From Candidatus Omnitrophota bacterium (GTDB lineage: Bacteria > Omnitrophota > Gorgyraeia > Velamenicoccales > Velamenicoccaceae), in assembly GCA_028717105.1 (NCBI GenBank), contig JAQUOM010000086.1, positions 1 through 6,776 on the forward strand: DNA of 6,776 nt, given 5' to 3'. The notes under the pieces are model-generated. The model saw only the letters and a program-made list of their open reading frames with translations. It was not told the DNA's origin and searched no databases. A program made the translations under genes and the position numbers. The first letter of the stretch is position 1. The number at the start of each line of letters is the position of its first letter. Positions 1 through 6,608 of the stretch are shown in pieces.

Positions 1-2421
1 GGCATACTTTGCCTCGGGGACATTCAAGGAAGCGATCGTCACCAAAATCTTGTGCCACTCATCCCAGCGTTCCCGGTTTTCATAAATCCTGGCGACGCGC
101 AACAGCGCCTTGGCAGAAACTCCTTCGTCTTTTTCGAACAGATAATAGACGTTCATATACTCTTCGAGGGCCCGGTCGGGATCGCCGGATTCTTCGAGAA
201 GCTCGGCGATCAAAAACCGGATGTCTGCCGTCTTCCGGGCACCCTCCTTCTCTGCCGCCTTCTCCAGCAAAGCCACGGCCTGAGCGTATTTCTTTTCTTT
301 CTTCAGGATCCCCGCCAATCCCATATACGCCGCCTGCGTCCAGGATGTCTGCAGGCCCAGGGCATCTTCAAAATATTTTTTTGCGGATTCGTCGTCTCCT
401 CTCTGAGCAGAAACCTCTCCGCTCAGAATCGAAGCCCGTGCAGCGGCCTCCAGGCGTCCGCTCTCCCTGGCCTGGGCAAAACTTTTCAGGGCGGCGGCCG
501 TATTGTCCTCGCGTAAGAATGTCTCTCCGATATCGATATAGGCATCTCCGACGAATTCGTTGTCGGGATAATTACGGATCAACCGCTCAAAATATTTCCT
601 GGCCGCCGCCAGGTCTTCAACAGACATGTAATATTGCCCCAGGCTCAAGACGATATTGGGGGTCAAGGGCGAATCGGGATAACGCGTCACAAAATCTGCG
701 AGCCGTTTATTGGCTTCCTTCACATTCCCCATATGGGCATAGGCGTTGGCGATTTCGTATTCCGCTTTCTGGCGCAGGGATTCTGCCGTGGTGCCGTCCC
801 GTGCCAACGACTGAAAGACATCGACGGCGGACTTGAATTCACCCAGATTCAGCAGCGTTTCTCCCAGGAGGAATACGGCCTGCGGCCTGTAAGACGAATC
901 TTTCATTTCCGCGCGGAACGCTTCCAGTTGCTGGCGGGCGGCGGAAAAATCCCCCTGCTGGAAATGAATTACCCCCAGAAAATAACCGGCGTCATCGATC
1001 AATTTTGACCCCGGGAACTCCTTTATCAATTTTTTAAGCGCCAACGCCGCCGATTCCAGGTTTTGCGACTTCAGCCACGTCAGGCCGATCTGGTACTGAA
1101 TGTAATCGTTATAGACGCTGTCGGGATACTCCTTGAGGATATTTCCATATGTCTCGATCGCCTTGTCGTATTCTCCCGCGTCCTGATAGACATCGCCCAG
1201 CTGACACAAAGCGCTCAATTTAAAGATCTTGTCGGAAGACAAAGAGATGACTTTCTGAAATTCCTGCTGGGCGGACTGAAAATCGCCGACCTTAAGATAG
1301 GCCCATCCCAGACTGTAAAAGATCTTGTCGCGCAATTCCCTGGGTTCACCCAGCCAACGCGACAAGAGGCGAAGCTTATCGAGCGAAATCCTGTAGGCGA
1401 TGATCGCTTCCTCAAACCGGTCGAGGTTGTATAAGGCCTCCCCCTTGCCGAAATACGCCAGCGGCGCGTATTCTTCATTCTTGTCCAGCGAGATGACCCG
1501 GTCAAAAAGCGTGATGGCCTCTTCATAGCGTCCGACGCCGGCAGCAACGACCGCCTTGCCCAGAACAATCCCAGGGACTTCGTCGGCTTCAGCAAGCCCT
1601 GAAAAGATGCGTCCGGCATCGTCAAAACGTTTCAGCTTTAAATAGGACCAACCAATCCCGATGCGCGCCGATAACGCCAACCCTTCGATCTCGGCCGTCT
1701 GCAGGCTCTTCTGGTAGGCCCAGATGGCGTCCCCGTACTGTTCCAGGTGATACTGCGATTCCCCTAAATAGAAATAGGCCTTCGCAGCCAAAGACGAAGA
1801 AGGAAAAAGCGAAAGGAATTTCTCCAGCTCTCTCTTGAGCTGCGCAAAATCCCGCTGACGATAAAACGCTTCGCACAAGCCAAAAGACGCCTCCTCCTGT
1901 GTCGCAGGGTCTTTGAAACGCTGCAGCATCTGCTGATAAATATCCAGGGCCTCCTTGAACTTTCCGTCATTGAGAAAAGCCTGGGCGAGGGATGAATGGG
2001 CCTGACGAAAATAAAACGAATCCGGATAATCACGGATCAACTGCTGGTCATATTCGGAGGCCTGACGGTAATCGCGGCCTCGCATGTAAATCTCTCCGAG
2101 CCAATACAGAACCTTGTCCTTCTGGCCTGCCGCCTCAGGACTTTTTAAAAGGGCCTCGAACTGATCAAGGGCCTTGAGGTATTTTTCCTGCTGGAAATAA
2201 CTTTGACCGATATAAATGAGGGCCTCAACCCTCTTGTCCGTCTGGACGTATGTCTTAAGGAACTTATCGAAGAGCACAAGGGAAACGTCGTAAAAACCGT
2301 CTTGATAGGCCTTGGTGGCCACATAAAAGGCATCCTCCTCTTTCTTATTGAAATCGTCCGCACCGGCAAAAGAAGAGCAGAACATGACCGCGGCGATCAT
2401 CAGATAAAAACTTCTTTTCAT
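1..2421 (-). CDS. Large secreted tetratricopeptide-repeat protein, 3' end outside the window
   Basis: The frame is open for 807 codons from the ATG at 2419-2421 to the left edge, so the stop lies beyond the window. The start has AGGAG (2426-2430) four bases upstream and follows the uvrA stop by 35 bases. Residues 1-21 form a signal peptide: MKR, a hydrophobic stretch FYLMIAAVMF, then cleavage probably after AGA (19-21). C15 is not in a proper lipobox. The rest is built of about 17 degenerate TPR units, for example at residues 104-135, 213-246, 319-350, 401-434, 440-471, 513-543, 588-619 and 733-763. They show the usual A-YxLGxxYxxxGxYxxAxxxYxxxLxxYPDS pattern, with YPDS or FPGS closing many units. 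No enzyme motif is visible. A periplasmic or outer-membrane scaffold role, like that of YbgF/CpoB or BamD-type TPR proteins, is inferred. The final residues (VPEAKYA) look like the last helix, so little is probably missing. It may be co-transcribed with uvrA. Confidence 0.92.
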   Translation of the reverse strand, partial: MKRSFYLMIAAVMFCSSFAGADDFNKKEEDAFYVATKAYQDGFYDVSLVLFDKFLKTYVQTDKRVEALIYIGQSYFQQEKYLKALDQFEALLKSPEAAGQKDKVLYWLGEIYMRGRDYRQASEYDQQLIRDYPDSFYFRQAHSSLAQAFLNDGKFKEALDIYQQMLQRFKDPATQEEASFGLCEAFYRQRDFAQLKRELEKFLSLFPSSSLAAKAYFYLGESQYHLEQYGDAIWAYQKSLQTAEIEGLALSARIGIGWSYLKLKRFDDAGRIFSGLAEADEVPGIVLGKAVVAAGVGRYEEAITLFDRVISLDKNEEYAPLAYFGKGEALYNLDRFEEAIIAYRISLDKLRLLSRWLGEPRELRDKIFYSLGWAYLKVGDFQSAQQEFQKVISLSSDKIFKLSALCQLGDVYQDAGEYDKAIETYGNILKEYPDSVYNDYIQYQIGLTWLKSQNLESAALALKKLIKEFPGSKLIDDAGYFLGVIHFQQGDFSAARQQLEAFRAEMKDSSYRPQAVFLLGETLLNLGEFKSAVDVFQSLARDGTTAESLRQKAEYEIANAYAHMGNVKEANKRLADFVTRYPDSPLTPNIVLSLGQYYMSVEDLAAARKYFERLIRNYPDNEFVGDAYIDIGETFLREDNTAAALKSFAQARESGRLEAAARASILSGEVSAQRGDDESAKKYFEDALGLQTSWTQAAYMGLAGILKKEKKYAQAVALLEKAAEKEGARKTADIRFLIAELLEESGDPDRALEEYMNVYYLFEKDEGVSAKALLRVARIYENRERWDEWHKILVTIASLNVPEAKYA

Positions 2422-2456
2422 GGTACTCCTGTTTGAAAAAAACCGTCCCGGGTATT

Positions 2457-5276
2457 TTATTTTCCCGCCAAAACCTCTTTGAGATACTGCCCCGTATAGG
2501 AACGCTTCTCTCTCGCCACTTCTTCGGGGCTCCCTGTCGCTACGACGACGCCCCCCTGATCCCCGCCTTCCGGCCCCAGGTCAATACAATAATCCGCGCA
2601 TTTGATAACGTCAAGATTATGTTCCACGACCAAGACCGTATTGCCCAGATCTACGAGCCTCTGCAAAACACCCAGAAGTTTCTCGACGTCCGCAAAATGA
2701 AGGCCTGTCGTCGGCTCGTCAAGGATATACAACGTCCGGCCCGTAGAACGCTTGCACAGCTCCGACGCCAGCTTGACCCTCTGGGCCTCGCCTCCCGAAA
2801 GGGTCGTAGCCGGCTGGCCCAACTGGATATATCCGAGGCCGACGTCGTTGAGTGTCTGAAGCGTCTCTTTGATGCGAGGAATATTCTCAAAAAGGCCCAG
2901 GGCCTCCTCAACCGACATATCCAGGACCTGAGCGATAGAATGCCCCTTATATGTTACTTCCAGGGTCGCCTCATTGAACCGCTCGCCTTTGCAAACCTCG
3001 CACTTCACATACACATCAGGCAAAAAGTGCATCTCGATCTTTTTGATGCCGTCCCCCGCGCAGGCCTCGCATCGCCCCCCCTTGACATTGAAACTGAACC
3101 GGCCCGGCTTGTACCCCCTGGCCCTGGCCTCCGGGAGCCGGGCAAATAAATCCCTGATGGGTGAAAAGACGCCGACATAGGTCGCCGGATTGGAACGCGG
3201 CGTCCGGCCGATCGGCGACTGATCGACGACGACGACCTTATCAATATACTCCGTGCCTGACAATTTGCGAAAAGCGCCGGTCTTCAGCTTGGAACGGGCC
3301 AGCTTTTTTGAAAGCGCCTTATAGAGGGTTTCGTCGATCAGGGTGGACTTCCCGGAACCCGAGACCCCGCTGACACAAATAAAAACGCCGAGGGGAAACT
3401 TCACATCGATATTCTTCAAATTATGGGTTGTCGCACCTTTGATCTCCAGGCACGGCCTGGTCCTGTAATCACGCCGTTTCTGCGGCGATCTGATCGCCAT
3501 CCTGCCCGTCAAAAACCCGGCTGTCAGGGATGTTTTGGATTTCAAAAGATCCTCGAAATTCCCGCTGAAAAGCACCTCTCCGCCAAATTTGCCTGCGCCC
3601 GGCCCCAGGTCGATGATATGGTCCGCTGCGCGCATGGTCGCTTCGTCATGTTCGACAACGAGCAAGGTATTGCCCAAGTCACGCAGAGACTGCAATGTCG
3701 ACAGGAGCTTGGCGTTGTCGCGGGCGTGAAGACCGATGCTTGGCTCGTCTAAACAGTACACGACACCCACGAGCCCGGAACCGACCTGCGTTGCCAGGCG
3801 TATGCGCTGGAACTCCCCGCCGGAAAGCGTCGCGCTCTTGCGGTCCAGGGCCAGATATCCCAACCCCACATTCAAACAAAAAGACAATTTTTCCCGCACA
3901 TCCTTCAAGGCCTGGGACGCGATCAATGCCTCCTGCTCGTTCAAGGGGAGGCTTTTAAAAAAATGATACGCCTGGAAAATCGTCATGCGCGTCACATCCC
4001 AGATGGAACGGTCCTGAATGGTCACGGCCAGGCTTTCTTTTTTCAGGCGCGCCCCCTGGCAAGCCGGGCACGGCATCTGCGACATGTATTTTGATATCTC
4101 TTCTTTCAAAAACATGCTGTCCGTCTGATGGAAAAGCCTTTCAAGGTGCGGGATCAACCCTTCAAAAGGCCGGTTCCAAATCACCGTATCGCACCCTTTA
4201 AGGATCGCCTGCCGCACATCTTTGGTCAGCTTATAAAAAGGTGTCTGAAGATCAAAACCCAAACGGCGGGACAATTCACGCAAAAGGGCGCGGTAATATA
4301 GAAGATATCCCCTCCCGCCTCTCTTCCACGGCTCAAGCGCCCCTTCCAGGATGGACTTTGTCTTGTCCGGGACGATGAGATCCAAATCAAATTCCATTTT
4401 CATCCCCAAACCGTTGCAGGCCGGACATGCCCCATAAGGGGCGTTAAAGGAAAAAATACGAGGTTCGATTTCAGGGATGTTGATGCCGCACTCGGGGCAC
4501 GCGTACATCTCGCTAAAGATCCTTTCCTTCGGGGCCTCCGGATCCCCTGTCTGGACGATGATCACAAGACCCTTGCCAAATTTCAAGGCGGTCTCAACGG
4601 AATCCGTCAGGCGCTCTTTAACGCCGGGTGACACGACCAGCCTGTCCACCGCCGCCTCGATGTTATGGATCTTATATTTTTCGAGCGGCACCTCTTCATC
4701 TAATTCATGGACCTTGCCGTCAACGCGCGCCCGGACAAATCCTTGTTTCTGCAACTGCGCCAAGATCTTGCGGTATTCCCCCTTTCGCCCCAGAACGACC
4801 GGCGCAAAAATATCGACCTTCGTGCCGCTTTTCAGACGCAGGAGCTGATCGACGATCTCCTGGGCGCTTTGTTTCTCGATGAGCCGGCCGCATTCAGGGC
4901 AATGGGGAACGCCGATCCGCGCAAACAACAATCTCAGATAATCGTAGATCTCCGTCTGCGTGCCGACGGTCGAACGCGGATTGCCGCCGGCCGTCCGCTG
5001 TTCGATGGAGATCGTGGGCGACAACCCCTCTATGGAATCCACGCTTGGCTTCTGGAGCTGTTCCAAGAACTGTCGCGCATAACTCGACAGGCTCTCCACA
5101 TAACGACGCTGCCCTTCGGCGTAGATCGTGTCAAAAACAAGCGAGGATTTCCCCGAGCCGGAAAGACCCGTGACAACCACCAGCTTGTTGCGCGGAATTT
5201 CCAGGTCGATATTTTTAAGATTGTGCTCGCGGGCACCCTGAATGATTACCGATCTTTCATTAAATAATGGGCACAT
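2457..5276 (-). CDS. uvrA: UvrABC excinuclease subunit A (damage-recognition ATPase)
   Basis: UvrA scans DNA for bulky lesions as a dimer, loads UvrB and so starts nucleotide excision repair in the cytoplasm. The 939-residue length is normal for the family. Two ABC ATPase modules are intact. The first has Walker A GLSGSGKS (37-44), signature LSGGE (484-488), Walker B VVYCLDEPSIGLH (505-517) and the switch histidine in VEH (541-543). The second has GVSGSGKST (637-645), LSGGEAQR (826-833), LYILDEPTTGLH (849-860) and VEH (884-886). The UvrB-binding region lies about 131-245. Zinc ligands are C126/C129 with C403/C406, C260/C263 with C284/C287, and C736/C739 with C759/C762, so three zinc modules are present, as in Geobacillus UvrA and unlike E. 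coli, which lacks the first. The ATG start gives about nine residues before the conserved GAREHNLKNI; no other in-frame start sits nearer. I see no LexA-type box upstream. The TPR gene follows after 35 bases. Confidence 0.98.
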   Translation of the reverse strand: MCPLFNERSVIIQGAREHNLKNIDLEIPRNKLVVVTGLSGSGKSSLVFDTIYAEGQRRYVESLSSYARQFLEQLQKPSVDSIEGLSPTISIEQRTAGGNPRSTVGTQTEIYDYLRLLFARIGVPHCPECGRLIEKQSAQEIVDQLLRLKSGTKVDIFAPVVLGRKGEYRKILAQLQKQGFVRARVDGKVHELDEEVPLEKYKIHNIEAAVDRLVVSPGVKERLTDSVETALKFGKGLVIIVQTGDPEAPKERIFSEMYACPECGINIPEIEPRIFSFNAPYGACPACNGLGMKMEFDLDLIVPDKTKSILEGALEPWKRGGRGYLLYYRALLRELSRRLGFDLQTPFYKLTKDVRQAILKGCDTVIWNRPFEGLIPHLERLFHQTDSMFLKEEISKYMSQMPCPACQGARLKKESLAVTIQDRSIWDVTRMTIFQAYHFFKSLPLNEQEALIASQALKDVREKLSFCLNVGLGYLALDRKSATLSGGEFQRIRLATQVGSGLVGVVYCLDEPSIGLHARDNAKLLSTLQSLRDLGNTLLVVEHDEATMRAADHIIDLGPGAGKFGGEVLFSGNFEDLLKSKTSLTAGFLTGRMAIRSPQKRRDYRTRPCLEIKGATTHNLKNIDVKFPLGVFICVSGVSGSGKSTLIDETLYKALSKKLARSKLKTGAFRKLSGTEYIDKVVVVDQSPIGRTPRSNPATYVGVFSPIRDLFARLPEARARGYKPGRFSFNVKGGRCEACAGDGIKKIEMHFLPDVYVKCEVCKGERFNEATLEVTYKGHSIAQVLDMSVEEALGLFENIPRIKETLQTLNDVGLGYIQLGQPATTLSGGEAQRVKLASELCKRSTGRTLYILDEPTTGLHFADVEKLLGVLQRLVDLGNTVLVVEHNLDVIKCADYCIDLGPEGGDQGGVVVATGSPEEVAREKRSYTGQYLKEVLAGK

Positions 5277-5281
5277 GTGGA

Positions 5282-5298
5282 GGCCTCAGATTTGAGCC
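5282..5298 (-). promoter_or_regulatory. uvrA ribosome binding site, held in a possible small hairpin
   Basis: The likely Shine-Dalgarno GAGG (minus strand, 5284-5287) is seven bases before the uvrA ATG. It lies in the 3' arm of a small hairpin: GGCTCA (5293-5298) can pair with TGAG and CC (5282-5288) across an AATC loop, with one bulged G. If it forms in the mRNA it would partly hide the binding site and lower translation. The structure is short and its importance is inferred. Confidence 0.4.
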
Positions 5299-5303
5299 TG
5301 ATA

Positions 5304-5329
5304 CTCGCCTGTCCGCATGGACAGGCGAG
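5304..5329. repeat. Perfect 11-bp hairpin with four-base loop in the gap before uvrA
   Basis: CTCGCCTGTCC (5304-5314) and GGACAGGCGAG (5319-5329) pair without a mismatch around GCAT (ATGC on the minus strand). The stem ends 27 bases before the uvrA start codon. Together with the neighbouring hairpins it makes nearly the entire gap self-complementary. No T-run follows, so it is not a standard terminator. A dispersed palindromic element or a leader RNA structure are both possible. Confidence 0.75.
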
Positions 5330-5341
5330 CGCGACGACGAA

Positions 5342-5363
5342 GGCGTGTCCTCTGTGACACGCC
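5342..5363. repeat. Perfect 8-bp hairpin in the gap before uvrA
   Basis: GGCGTGTC (5342-5349) and GACACGCC (5356-5363) are exact reverse complements around a six-base loop. On the minus strand the stem lies in the possible uvrA leader, 66 bases ahead of the ATG. No T-run follows on the minus strand. It could be an RNA hairpin or an operator-like dyad; the sequence does not decide between these. Confidence 0.65.
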
Positions 5364-5396
5364 GAGGTCAATAGATATTGTGTTGTCATGGAGGGG

Positions 5397-5457
5397 ACCC
5401 CCGCTGCTTTGTTTTGTCTTGTCTCCAATGCATGGAACAAAACAAAACAGCGGGGGT
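5397..5457. repeat. 61-base near-perfect palindrome (long hairpin) after the small gene
   Basis: Left arm 5397-5417 and right arm 5437-5457 pair over 20 of 21 positions (one C/A mismatch at 5407/5447). The base is GC-rich (ACCCCCGCTG) and the inner half is TTTGTTTTGT against its complement. The tip forms a second short stem, TCCA (5424-5427) with TGGA (5433-5436). The bases between the stems on the left include a second copy of TTGTC (5414-5418 and 5419-5423), as if a five-base duplication broke an older, nearly perfect palindrome. On the minus strand the stem starts eight bases after the TAG stop of the small gene. No T-run follows it on either strand, so it is not a standard intrinsic terminator. 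It may stabilise the mRNA end, cause termination in another way, or be a copy of a dispersed palindromic element. Confidence 0.8.
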
Positions 5458-5465
5458 ATCTTGAA

Positions 5466-5711
5466 CTATCTCTTCTTCGATTTCTTCTTGCCACCTCTGA
5501 TCAACTTGGCGCAAGCCACATCACCCTGCTTGTCAAGGAAATAGAGGTAACCGTCTTTTTTATCGACGCCGACCTTTGCGACCTTTTTCGGCTTTCCGCC
5601 TTTCTTCTTGCCCCTTGCCATCACCGCGCAAGAAACGTCGCCAGCCTTGTCAATAAAGTAAAGATAACCCTTCTGCCTCTTCACTCCGACCTTCGCTACT
5701 TTCTGTGCCAT
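5466..5711 (-). CDS. Small basic protein with two tandem repeats, function unknown
   Basis: I do not know the function of this 81-residue protein. It consists almost wholly of two copies of one unit, at residues 4-40 and 43-79 (period 39), which match at about 24 of 37 positions. The unit reads KVAKVGV, four polar residues, GYLYF[I/L]DK, one residue, GDV, one residue, CA, three residues, RG and a lysine run. It has 21 Lys and 4 Arg against 6 Asp and no Glu, so it is strongly basic. Each unit has one cysteine (C28, C67). The GYLYF..DK.GDV pattern looks like a beta-hairpin with a tight DKxGD turn. There is no signal peptide or membrane segment, so it is probably cytoplasmic; RNA or DNA binding is a guess from charge. 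That it is a real gene is supported by the repeat conservation and the strong ribosome binding site. I have a faint memory of similar small GYLYF-type proteins in uncultured lineages, which I cannot verify. Confidence 0.82.
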   Translation of the reverse strand: MAQKVAKVGVKRQKGYLYFIDKAGDVSCAVMARGKKKGGKPKKVAKVGVDKKDGYLYFLDKQGDVACAKLIRGGKKKSKKR

Positions 5712-5715
5712 CTAA

Positions 5716-5727
5716 GATCACCCCCTC
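5716..5727 (-). promoter_or_regulatory. Extended Shine-Dalgarno sequence of the small repeat-protein gene
   Basis: On the minus strand this reads GAGGGGGTGATC and ends four bases before the ATG. It matches the full complement of the usual bacterial 16S rRNA 3' end (AGGAGGTGATC) over eleven bases with a single A-to-G change that can still pair as G:U. Such a long match is unusual and suggests strong translation initiation. The short gap to the gene before it (33 bases) also suits translation from a shared transcript. Confidence 0.75.
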
Positions 5728-5744
5728 TCTTTATGTATTTTAAA

Positions 5745-6560
5745 TCACGATCCTATACGCACCACATCCGAAAATCCCGCCAGAGATGCCGCCGCAGAGA
5801 GGATAGCCAAATAACTGGTCTTGGGATTGTCGGGGCTTGCCGTGTTCTCGCACGAAATCTTCAGGCGCGCCGCTTTTGACTCGACGTCGATCTCATGGAC
5901 ATTCCTGCAAAGGGCCGGATCCGCCCATATCTGAACTTTCACCTTGACGCGCGGTCCCGCCGCCAGCTGCAATAGCGCGACCACATTGATATTCTGCGGG
6001 AAAAACCGGACGGCCTGGTCCGCATATCCGGAAAAGATGAGTGTCTTTTTTCTGATCCCGGAAAGATCGACTTTGTGCGTTTTAAAAAAGGCCGCCCCTG
6101 CCAGGGCTTTCGGAGGTTTGGAGGTATTGAGAGTCAACGACGAGATGCCCACCGCCGACAGGGCCCGGATCCCGTCTAACCCGCAGATGGCGCCGCTGGG
6201 CAAAAGAAACCTGGCGCCTGTCTTCCTTGAGATCGCAAACAGGCCTTTCTCTTTACCCAGGATGCCCCCGATGCTCATCACAAGGATGCTTTTGCCCGCA
6301 GAAAGGGCCTGGCGTGCGAAACGATAAGAAACAGAAGCGGACGACGCTTCGATCACCAGATCGGAAGCAGCAATCAACCGGCGCGCTTCCAGGACCTTCG
6401 CCCGAAGACATATGCGCAAAAGGGCCTTCGCCTTCGCTATCTGCGCGTCACAAACGGCAACAACACAAAACTTTTCAGAGAACCTGCTCTCGATGATCTT
6501 CGCCAGGCTCGTCCCGATCGCCCCGCAACCAATGATGCCTACCTTTAACTTCTTTTTCAA
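5745..6560 (-). CDS. nadX: L-aspartate dehydrogenase (NadX family)
   Basis: This enzyme oxidises L-aspartate with NAD(P)+ to iminoaspartate, which quinolinate synthase NadA can use in de novo NAD synthesis; it replaces aspartate oxidase NadB. Counting from the upstream GTG (add two residues to TTG numbering), the protein opens with a Rossmann motif GIIGCGAIG (residues 10-18). A middle block PSGAICGLDGIRA (123-135) and FFPQNINVVALLQLA (188-202) are typical of the family. The C-terminal domain carries RNVHEIDVES (221-230), whose His224 matches the proposed catalytic histidine, and the conserved tail ENTASPDNPKTSYLAILSA (240-258). At 271 residues it has the usual full length. I chose TTG at 6558-6560 because the GAGGTG binding site precedes it; a GTG two codons earlier overlaps that site. 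It follows panC by 48 bases and precedes the small repeat-protein gene by 33 bases. Some NadX-like proteins lack tested activity, so substrate is inferred from the family. Confidence 0.9.
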   Translation of the reverse strand: MKKKLKVGIIGCGAIGTSLAKIIESRFSEKFCVVAVCDAQIAKAKALLRICLRAKVLEARRLIAASDLVIEASSASVSYRFARQALSAGKSILVMSIGGILGKEKGLFAISRKTGARFLLPSGAICGLDGIRALSAVGISSLTLNTSKPPKALAGAAFFKTHKVDLSGIRKKTLIFSGYADQAVRFFPQNINVVALLQLAAGPRVKVKVQIWADPALCRNVHEIDVESKAARLKISCENTASPDNPKTSYLAILSAAASLAGFSDVVRIGS

Positions 6561-6563
6561 ATG

Positions 6564-6569
6564 CACCTC
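6564..6569 (-). promoter_or_regulatory. Ribosome binding site that decides the aspartate dehydrogenase start
   Basis: Read on the minus strand this is GAGGTG. It lies four bases before a TTG codon (6558-6560), or five if only GAGG is counted as pairing with 16S rRNA plus one more spacer base. The same bases contain the upstream GTG (6564-6566), so that GTG would have no binding site of its own at a useful distance. This favours TTG as the start. Confidence 0.6.
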
Positions 6570-6576
6570 GTTAATA

Positions 6577-6593
6577 AGTAGTCAGTAGTCAGT
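6577..6593. repeat. Short tandem repeat, 7-base unit, about 2.4 copies
   Basis: In the spacer between panC and the aspartate dehydrogenase gene, AGTAGTC occurs twice head to tail and is followed by AGT. Because the unit is seven bases long, its TAG and the following TGA fall in all three plus-strand frames. It may simply be slippage. Similar short tandem units are common in bacterial intergenic DNA, and I see no gene product or binding site attached to it. Confidence 0.6.
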
Positions 6594-6608
6594 GAAAACG
6601 GTTTGTAT

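Noticed and set aside
9..836. Open frame of 275 codons on the plus strand
   Set aside because: It lies opposite the TPR gene, is rich in Arg, Pro and Ser as expected for an antisense frame, and shows no recognisable motif.
2422..2456. Possible intrinsic terminator between uvrA and the TPR gene (T7 run on the minus strand)
   Set aside because: The only stem before the T-run is CCG-GGA-CGG, three pairs long, which is too weak. The TPR gene's ribosome binding site follows at once, so read-through is more likely.
2433..3149. Open frame of 238 codons on the plus strand
   Set aside because: It is antisense to the C-terminal ATPase module of uvrA, which is beyond doubt, and it resembles no protein family that I know.
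5343..5371. TTGACC at 5366-5371 (minus strand) as a -35 box for uvrA
   Set aside because: At 17 or 18 bases downstream there is no sequence like TATAAT, only the GC-rich arm of a hairpin. I could not support a promoter.
5397..5457. Long palindrome as a standard Rho-independent terminator
   Set aside because: There is no T-run after the stem on either strand; the flanks are TCCCCTCC-like on one side and ATCTTGAA on the other.
5304..5457. CRISPR array or transposon ends
   Set aside because: The inverted repeats differ from each other in sequence and spacing, there are no regular spacers, no transposase, and no target-site duplication that I can see.
5246..5494. Open frames of 82 (minus) and 75 (plus, 5317-5544) codons across the gap before uvrA
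   Set aside because: They run through inverted repeats and overlap the ends of uvrA or the small gene, lack a plausible ribosome binding site, and their residue make-up reflects the palindromes.
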